Assembly: GCF_001642995.1 (NCBI RefSeq) | Contig: NZ_LOHS01000088.1 | Location: 149,042 to 213,041 of the forward strand | Direction of reading: 5' to 3' | Length of the DNA: 64,000 nt | From: Streptomyces jeddahensis | GTDB taxonomy: Bacteria; Actinomycetota; Actinomycetes; Streptomycetales; Streptomycetaceae | Shown: positions 58,650 through 64,000 of the stretch, one piece after another | Layout: each line of letters opens with the position of its first letter | Numbering within the stretch: the stretch's first letter is position 1 | The notes under the pieces: model-generated | Seen by the model: the letters and a program-made list of their open reading frames with translations, nothing else | What the model was told of the DNA's origin: nothing | The model's database searches: none | Program-made: the position numbers and the translations under genes

Positions 58650-59128
58650 CCGAGCACCGGGGAACCCGCCCACGGCGGTGGCGCTCACAGTACGCCTGCC
58701 ATGGCCCGTAGCCGGGCGGCCGGACGCGCGTCCGAGCGGGCGAGCAGGCACGGCAGGCCAGGGACGCCAGCTGTGCTGCCGCCCCGCGAGCTCGCCGACG
58801 AGCCCGGCCGTGGGGTGTTCAGCCGTGCTACCACGTGTCCTCCTCCGGACGCCCTTCGGTGGTGACGCACATGTCGAGCGCCACCGGCGCGCTGTCGACG
58901 AGGGAACGTCGCGCGCCGCGCAATGGTGGAAACTGCGCTAATAGGGCACGCTAGGGAGCGAGACGCGGCCGGTCAATGAATAGCGGTCGACAATGCCGAA
59001 CGAAGATGTCGGCCATCGAACGAGAATCGAAACATTCGGTTAAATCCGGACCGGTTGCCCAGCCTGGCGAGAGCCGCCTGCGTGCGGCCCGACAGTGCCG
59101 AACACCGAGGCGGAGTTACGATCGCACC
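58650..59128. other. Divergent region between HATPase gene and iclR-type regulator
   Basis: A 479-bp region. The left half may contain the 5' end of the HATPase gene. The right half (58930-59040) is AT-richer with CGAACGA at 58997-59003 and 59017-59023, CGAAAC at 59028 and TTCGGTT at 59035, a cluster of similar half-sites that could bind the IclR regulator. TACGAT at 59118-59123 may be its -10, giving a nearly leaderless mRNA. Confidence 0.45.
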
Positions 59129-59896
59129 ATGCCCGGCGCGGTCCAGTCGATCGAGCGAGCTGCGGCGATCCTGCGTCTGCTCGCCAGCGGCCACCGTAGA
59201 CTCGGGCTCGGAGAGGTGGCGGCCTCACTGGGCCTGGCGAAGGGCACCGCCCACGGCATCCTGCGCACCCTGCAGCACGTCGACTTCGTCGAGCAGGACC
59301 AGGCGACCGGCAAGTACCAGCTCGGGGCAGCCCTGCTCCACCTCGGCACCAGCTATCTCGACGTCAACGAACTGCGGTCCCGCTCCATCAACTGGGCCGA
59401 CGCCCTGGCGGCCCGCAGCGGCGAGGCGGTCCGCATCGGCACGCCCCTCGAGGGCCAGGTACTGGTCGTCCATCACGTCTTCCGGCCCGACGACACGCTC
59501 CAGACCCTGGACGTCGGCTCGCTGCTGCCGCTCCACGCCTCCGCGCTCGGCAAAGTTTTGCTGGCCTACGGGGGCACGCCCGTGGCGCCGCTCGTGGAGG
59601 CCGGCCTGGAGGCGTACAACCGCCACACGGTGTCGACCCCCGAGGAACTCGATCGCGCGCTCGCCGAGATCCGGGACACCGGATGGGCCGCCGAGATCCA
59701 GGAAATGATCATCGGTGAGGCGGGGATCGCCGCGCCGATCAGGGGGCAGGGCGGCCTCGTGGTCGGCGCCATCGGCGTGTCCGGAGCGGTCGAGCGCATC
59801 TGCGACACGCGGGGCCGGCCCCATCCCCACCTCGTCGCCCTGGTACGCGACGCCGCCCGCGCGGTCTCCCGCGATCTCGGAGCCGCCCGCTGGTGA
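59129..59896 (+). CDS. IclR family regulator, GylR-like (glycerol operon repressor)
   Basis: A 255-aa regulator, the length of S. coelicolor GylR. The winged HTH is MPGAVQSIERAAAILRLLAS, then LGLGEVAASLGLAKGTAHGILRTLQHVDFVEQD, in parts. The ligand domain has LQTLDVGSLLPLHASALGKVLLAY, PEELDRALAEIRDTGWA and GEAGIAAPIRGQGGLVVGAIGVSG. ATG 59129 is at the domain start; 51 upstream codons are rejected. glpK follows 47 bp downstream, so regulation of glycerol use by this protein, with glycerol 3-phosphate as likely effector, is well supported by context. Confidence 0.88.
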   Translation: MPGAVQSIERAAAILRLLASGHRRLGLGEVAASLGLAKGTAHGILRTLQHVDFVEQDQATGKYQLGAALLHLGTSYLDVNELRSRSINWADALAARSGEAVRIGTPLEGQVLVVHHVFRPDDTLQTLDVGSLLPLHASALGKVLLAYGGTPVAPLVEAGLEAYNRHTVSTPEELDRALAEIRDTGWAAEIQEMIIGEAGIAAPIRGQGGLVVGAIGVSGAVERICDTRGRPHPHLVALVRDAARAVSRDLGAARW

Positions 59897-59943
59897 AGTG
59901 ACGTCCACGCCCTCCTCGCCCGCATCCGACGGAAGGCCCGCTC

Positions 59944-61449
59944 ATGGTTGAACGCTATGTGATGTCCATCGACCAGGGCACCACTTCCACGCGATGCATC
60001 CTGTTCGATCACCGTGGGCGCCTGGTGTCGGTCGCCCAGCGCGAGCACCAGCACCACTTCCCGCGCCCCGGCTGGGTCGAGCACGACGCCGTGGAGATCT
60101 GGCGCAACCTCCAGCGCATCGCGCCGCAGGCCCTGGACGGAGTCGAAGACGGCCAGGTGGCGGCCATCGGCATCGCCAACCAGCGTGAGACGACGGTGCT
60201 GTGGGACAGGACGACGGGCGCTCCCGTGGGCAGGGCGATCTCCTGGCAGGACACCCGCACTGATGCGATGGTCGAGGACCTGCGGCGCACGACCGGGGAC
60301 GACTTCTTCCTCGACCGCTGCAGCCTGCCCCTCGCCACCTACTTCTCCGCACCCCGGATCCGCTGGCTGTTCGACCACGTCGAGGGCCTGCACGAGCGCG
60401 CCGAACGGGGCGACGTGCTCTTCGGCACGATGGAGACCTGGCTGATCTGGAACCTCACCGGCGGACCCGCCGGGGGACGGCACATCACCGACGTCACCAA
60501 CGCCAGCCGCACCATGCTCATGAACACCCGCACCCTCGCCTGGGACGAGGAGCTGCTGGCGTACTTCGGCGTACCCCGCGCGATGCTCCCCGAGATACGG
60601 CCCTCGGCGGAGCCCTACGCCGTCGCGGATGCGCTCTTGCCCGGCGTCCGTATCGGAGCGGCCCTCGGCGACCAGCAGGCGGCGCTGTTCGGACAGACCT
60701 GCTTCGCGCCCGGCGAGGCGAAATGCACCTACGGGACCGGCAGCTTCCTCCTGATCAACACCGGCACCCAGGTGATCCGGTCACGGCACGGGCTGCTGAC
60801 CACGGTCGGCTACAAGATCAAGGACGAGCCGGCGGTCTACGCGCTGGAAGGCCCCATCGCCGTCACCGGCTCGCTCGTGCAGTGGTTCCGTGACCGGCTG
60901 GGACTCATCGGCAGCGCACCCGAGATCGAGACCCTCGCACGCACCGTCGACGACAACGGCGGCTGCTACATCGTCCCCGCGTTCTCCGGCCTGTACGCCC
61001 CCCACTGGCGCAGCGACGCGCGCGGCGTCATCGTCGGCCTCACGTCGTACATCACCAAAGGGCACCTCGCCCGCGCCGTACTGGAGGCCACCGCCTGGCA
61101 GACCCGCGAGGTCGTCGACGCCGTGAACGCCGACTCGCCGAACCCTCTCAAGGAGCTCAAGGTCGACGGCGGCATGACGGCGAACAACCTGCTCATGCAG
61201 TTCGTGTCCGACGTGCTGGACGTCCCCGTCGTACGCCCCATGGTCGCCGAAACGGTCTCCCTCGGCGCCGCCTACGCCGCCGGGCTCGCCGTCGGTTACT
61301 GGCCCGACCTCGAAGGACTCCGCCGCAACTGGCACCGCGCCGCCCAATGGCTGCCGGACATGGACCCCGGCCGACGGGAGGCGGAGTACGACAACTGGCA
61401 GCGCGCCGTCGAGCGGGCGCTCGGGTGGATCAAGCCGACCCCCTCTTGA
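59944..61449 (+). CDS. glpK: Glycerol kinase, second copy
   Basis: A 501-aa FGGY kinase similar throughout to the enzyme at 21636: SIDQGTTSTRCILFDHRG, GWVEHDAVEIW, NQRETTVLWD, CTYGTGSFLLINTG, AFSGLYAPHWRSDARG and LKVDGGMTANNLLMQ. It converts glycerol to glycerol 3-phosphate. It is preceded by a GylR-like regulator, while the first copy goes with glpF, so the two are probably expressed under different conditions. GGAAGG lies about 7 bases before the ATG. No dehydrogenase gene follows. Confidence 0.95.
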   Translation: MVERYVMSIDQGTTSTRCILFDHRGRLVSVAQREHQHHFPRPGWVEHDAVEIWRNLQRIAPQALDGVEDGQVAAIGIANQRETTVLWDRTTGAPVGRAISWQDTRTDAMVEDLRRTTGDDFFLDRCSLPLATYFSAPRIRWLFDHVEGLHERAERGDVLFGTMETWLIWNLTGGPAGGRHITDVTNASRTMLMNTRTLAWDEELLAYFGVPRAMLPEIRPSAEPYAVADALLPGVRIGAALGDQQAALFGQTCFAPGEAKCTYGTGSFLLINTGTQVIRSRHGLLTTVGYKIKDEPAVYALEGPIAVTGSLVQWFRDRLGLIGSAPEIETLARTVDDNGGCYIVPAFSGLYAPHWRSDARGVIVGLTSYITKGHLARAVLEATAWQTREVVDAVNADSPNPLKELKVDGGMTANNLLMQFVSDVLDVPVVRPMVAETVSLGAAYAAGLAVGYWPDLEGLRRNWHRAAQWLPDMDPGRREAEYDNWQRAVERALGWIKPTPS

Positions 61450-61482
61450 CCCCTGGTCCTCGACCCTGCTGAGCGTGTGCCG

Positions 61483-63585
61483 TCACTGCGTCGGCGATGA
61501 GGGGCCTGATGGATTCCACCGCCGTGCGCGGGCGATGAGCAGGGCGACGTCGTCGTGGTTGTCGGGATGGCGCAGCGCCCGCAGCAGATGGTCGCAGGTG
61601 TCGTCCAGCGGGCGGCCCGGCTCGTTGAGGAGCCACAGAAGCGTGCTCAGACGTTCGTCGAGCGAATGCTGGCGGGTCTCCACGAGGCCGTCGGTGTACA
61701 GCACGAGCTGGTCGCCGGGGCGCAGGTCGACGGTGGTCGTGGAGAAGGGGACACCGCCCACGCCCAGCGGCACACCCGTCGGCAGATCGAGCAGCTCCGG
61801 GGGGCGGCCGGGGCGTACCAGCGCGGGCGGCAGGTGTCCGGCCCTGGCGATCTCGCAGCGCTGGGTGTGGGGGTCGTACACGGCGTAGACACAGGTGGCG
61901 ATGTAGTGGTCCAGGCCCTCGGTGATCTTGTCGAGGTGTTCGAGGAGCGTGGCGGGCGCGAGGTTGAGGGAGGCCAGGGTGCTGGTCGCGGTGCGCAGCC
62001 GGCCCATGGTGGCGGCGGCGTCGATGCCGCTGCCCATGACGTCGCCGACGACCAGCGCGGACTTGTCGCCTTCCAGCGGAATGACGTCGAACCAGTCCCC
62101 GCCGACCTCACTGGCCGCTCCGGCCGGCTGATAGCGCGATGCGACCTCGAGACCGGGAGCGGCGGGCGGGCGCTCGGGCAGCAGGCTGCGCTGGAGCGTG
62201 ACGGCGGTGTTGCGCGCGTTCTGGTACCAGCGGGCGTTGTCGATCGCCACGGCCGCCCGGGAGGCCAGCTCACGCGCCAGGACGAGGTCGTCCTCGCTGA
62301 AGGGCCGCGGGTTGCGGCTGCGCTTGAGGTCGAGGGCGCCGAGCACCTCGCCGCGGGCGATGAGCGGCACCGCCAGATAGGAGTGGATGCCCGCCCGGGC
62401 CAGGTGTGCCGCCGCCTGTTCGTCGCGGGCGATACGGCGCAGATCCTGGTCCGTCACGTGCCGCACCATGACCGGGAGGCCCGTGCGCACGCACTCGGTG
62501 ACGAGGCGATCAGCGGGATACCAGGCCAGTTGCCCTTCCGGGTCGGCCGCCTTGAGCGCCTCCGTGGGATGGCCTGCTTGAACCGCAACGGCGCGTATCA
62601 CCGCCGCGTCGCCGCTCGAGAGGCCGCTGCGGCGGCCCTCCACCACCGTGTCCAGCAGGTCCACGGTCGCGATGTCGGCGAGCTCGGGCACCGCGATGTC
62701 GGCGAGTTCGCGGGCTGTCCGGTTCAGGTCGAGCGTGGTGCCGATGCGGGCGGAGGCGTCGGCGATGAGGGCCAGGCGCCGCCGGGCGGTCTCGGCCTCG
62801 ACGCCCGCCCGGTGGCGCTCGGTGACGTCCAGGACCGAGATGGCCACCCCCAGAACCGCCCCCGCGGCGTCCTCCAGCCGGTAGTACGACACCGACCAGG
62901 CGTGGTCCTCGCCCGGATCCGCCGGAGTCCGCCCCACGGCGGACCGCTCGATCAGCGGCCGGCCTGTCATCAGCACGCGCCGAAGGGCGGACTCGATGGC
63001 GTCGATGTCCAGGAACGGCAGGACCTCGTGGAACGTGCGGCCTATGTGGTCCTCGGCGGGCACGCCGTTGATCTGCGCCAACGCCGGGTTGACCGACACA
63101 AACCGCAGATCCGTGTCCAGTACCGCGAGCCCGATCGGCGACTGCGTCACCATCTGCATGGACAGCGCGACATCCCGCTCCACCTGGCGCACGGCCGCCC
63201 GATCGGCGGCCAGCCCCAGGGCGTAGAAGTCTCCGCGATCGTTGAGGAGCCGCATGTTGCGGAACTCCACAAGGCGTACGCCGCCGTCCTTGTGCCGTAC
63301 GGGAAAGGCCCCGGCCCAGCCGCTCCCGGTCGCCATCACATCGGCGAACAGCTTGGTCACCACATCGAGGTGCTTCTCGTGGACCAGGACCCGGGCCGCG
63401 TACTGGCCCAGCGCATCCTGGGCGGTGTAACCGAACAGCTCCTCGGCCTGCGGACTCCACAGGACGATGCGCCCCTGCGCATCGAGCAGCACCGCCGCCA
63501 CGCCCAGTACGTCCAGCAGCCCGCTCGGCCCCGCGGACCCGCGCACCGGCTCCTCGCCACCCGCCACGAAGGATCCTGACGTCAT
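61483..63585 (-). CDS. PAS-GAF-SpoIIE PP2C-type serine phosphatase, second paralogue
   Basis: A 700-aa protein with the same order as the gene at 41755: PAS (~30-140, VAAVLLDAQGRIVLWSPQAEELFGY), PAS (~165-275, IGLAVLDTDLRFVSVNPALAQING), GAF (~300-460) and SpoIIE PP2C (SEVGGDWFDVI, VVGDVMGSGIDAAATM, NHDDVALLIAR). The two share GRTPADP and TLQRS-LP junctions, so they arose by duplication. I start it at ATG 63585 (GAGGCGG 8 bases upstream); the frame runs to ATG 63786 but adds only low-complexity residues. It likely acts in sigma-factor partner switching. Confidence 0.92.
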   Translation of the reverse strand: MTSGSFVAGGEEPVRGSAGPSGLLDVLGVAAVLLDAQGRIVLWSPQAEELFGYTAQDALGQYAARVLVHEKHLDVVTKLFADVMATGSGWAGAFPVRHKDGGVRLVEFRNMRLLNDRGDFYALGLAADRAAVRQVERDVALSMQMVTQSPIGLAVLDTDLRFVSVNPALAQINGVPAEDHIGRTFHEVLPFLDIDAIESALRRVLMTGRPLIERSAVGRTPADPGEDHAWSVSYYRLEDAAGAVLGVAISVLDVTERHRAGVEAETARRRLALIADASARIGTTLDLNRTARELADIAVPELADIATVDLLDTVVEGRRSGLSSGDAAVIRAVAVQAGHPTEALKAADPEGQLAWYPADRLVTECVRTGLPVMVRHVTDQDLRRIARDEQAAAHLARAGIHSYLAVPLIARGEVLGALDLKRSRNPRPFSEDDLVLARELASRAAVAIDNARWYQNARNTAVTLQRSLLPERPPAAPGLEVASRYQPAGAASEVGGDWFDVIPLEGDKSALVVGDVMGSGIDAAATMGRLRTATSTLASLNLAPATLLEHLDKITEGLDHYIATCVYAVYDPHTQRCEIARAGHLPPALVRPGRPPELLDLPTGVPLGVGGVPFSTTTVDLRPGDQLVLYTDGLVETRQHSLDERLSTLLWLLNEPGRPLDDTCDHLLRALRHPDNHDDVALLIARARRWNPSGPSSPTQ

Positions 63586-64000
63586 CCCAGGCACCGCCTC
63601 CACCGTGCGCAACGGCACGCCGTCCCGTACCGGCTCTCCGGCCGGGCCCGGCCCGTGGCCCGGTTCACCGCGTTTCGTCCCGCTCCACCATGCTCCCCCC
63701 GAACGGGCCGCCACCACAGACCGGACCGCCATCCGGCTGCCCATCACCGAGCGTAGCCATCGAGGGCGCCGGTGGCGGCACAGCACGTTCTCGCGGGAGA
63801 CCGGCCCCTTACCGCTAGTCAGGGCCAGCGTCGCGGGGCAGGCGGGAGTGTGACGGCAGGGACTAAGTAGGTCGGGCGAAGTCCGCTGCGGTTCGGCAGC
63901 GCCCCAAAGGGGCGCGGGGAACTGCGCGACCAGCCGCGATGGTGCCGCAGACGATCGACGGCATATCGCGGCACCTCGAGCGGAGCGCTTAGCGGCGGGG
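63586..64000. other. Right-edge non-coding region
   Basis: Apart from a possible N-terminal extension of the PP2C gene (to 63786) and the repeat at 63899, I see no gene. The next gene must lie beyond the window. Confidence 0.5.
63899..63960. repeat. Streptomyces-type interspersed repeat with hairpin
   Basis: GCGCCCC-aaa-GGGGCGC (63899-63915) followed by GGGGAACTGCGCGACCAGCC is a motif I recognise from many intergenic sites in Streptomyces genomes. The hairpin has a 7-bp stem and 3-nt loop. Recognition is from memory. Confidence 0.65.

Overview
The window reads as a Streptomyces or close actinomycete chromosome segment. Base composition is very GC-rich, third codon positions are almost all G/C, and GTG starts, 4-bp stop/start overlaps and Streptomyces-type families (DUF5999, SpoIIE-type PP2C phosphatases with PAS/GAF domains, stand-alone HATPase anti-sigma proteins, ECF sigma/anti-sigma pairs) are frequent. 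I saw no rRNA or tRNA gene, CRISPR array, transposase or prophage.

Region 1 (36-11343, all +) is a tightly packed glycan gene cluster. It has a UDP-glucuronate decarboxylase-like enzyme, a sugar O-carbamoyltransferase, five glycosyltransferases (two of the heptosyltransferase-like GT9 family), and three enzymes of a nucleotide-activated heptose pathway: GmhA-like isomerase, fused HldE-like kinase/nucleotidyltransferase and GmhB-like phosphatase. Together they look able to make a heptose sugar nucleotide and build a carbamoylated, heptose-containing envelope or exported glycan in a bacterium without LPS. A 36-codon ORF is coupled at both ends inside the run.

Region 2 (11481-18024) holds small envelope and stress genes: a lipoprotein, a 27-aa membrane peptide, a duplicated DUF6766 membrane protein, two SDR oxidoreductases, ChaB, DUF2071, Hsp20 with a clear promoter and an HspR (HAIR)-like site, a DUF4396 membrane protein below a CsoR-type palindrome, and a methyltransferase. 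Region 3 (18082-28046) has a CFA-type methyltransferase coupled to a zinc dehydrogenase, glpF-glpK, and a 1564-aa double P-type ATPase with a sigma-B-like promoter. Region 4 (28333-33862) has two divergent NB-ARC/TPR proteins, one with and one without a LuxR HTH, then DUF5999 coupled to an HATPase protein.

Region 5 (33863-47672) contains tandem 45-bp repeats carrying mini-ORFs, a FUSC-type permease, an NLP/NPP1-family secreted protein, a TSUP permease, GNAT, a truncated PfkB kinase, a TetR-MFS operon with twin operators, a PAS-GAF-PP2C phosphatase, DoxX, an ECF sigma/anti-sigma pair and a beta-lactamase-fold hydrolase. Region 6 (47764-51257, -) is a compact unit: a 47-aa Arg/His-rich peptide, an ABC exporter with a repetitive basic N-terminus and a coupled protein kinase, preceded by a 22-bp minisatellite. 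Region 7 (51271-64000) has DUF2267, CsbD with a near-perfect sigma-B promoter, a GH15 enzyme, a secreted SGNH esterase and phytase, an HATPase protein, an IclR(GylR-like)-glpK pair that is the second glycerol kinase of the window, a second PAS-GAF-PP2C phosphatase and a Streptomyces-type interspersed repeat at the right edge.

Overall this is a chromosomal arm or core/arm transition rich in stress, envelope and signalling functions rather than a mobile island. Function calls rest on motif recognition by eye; no database search was run.
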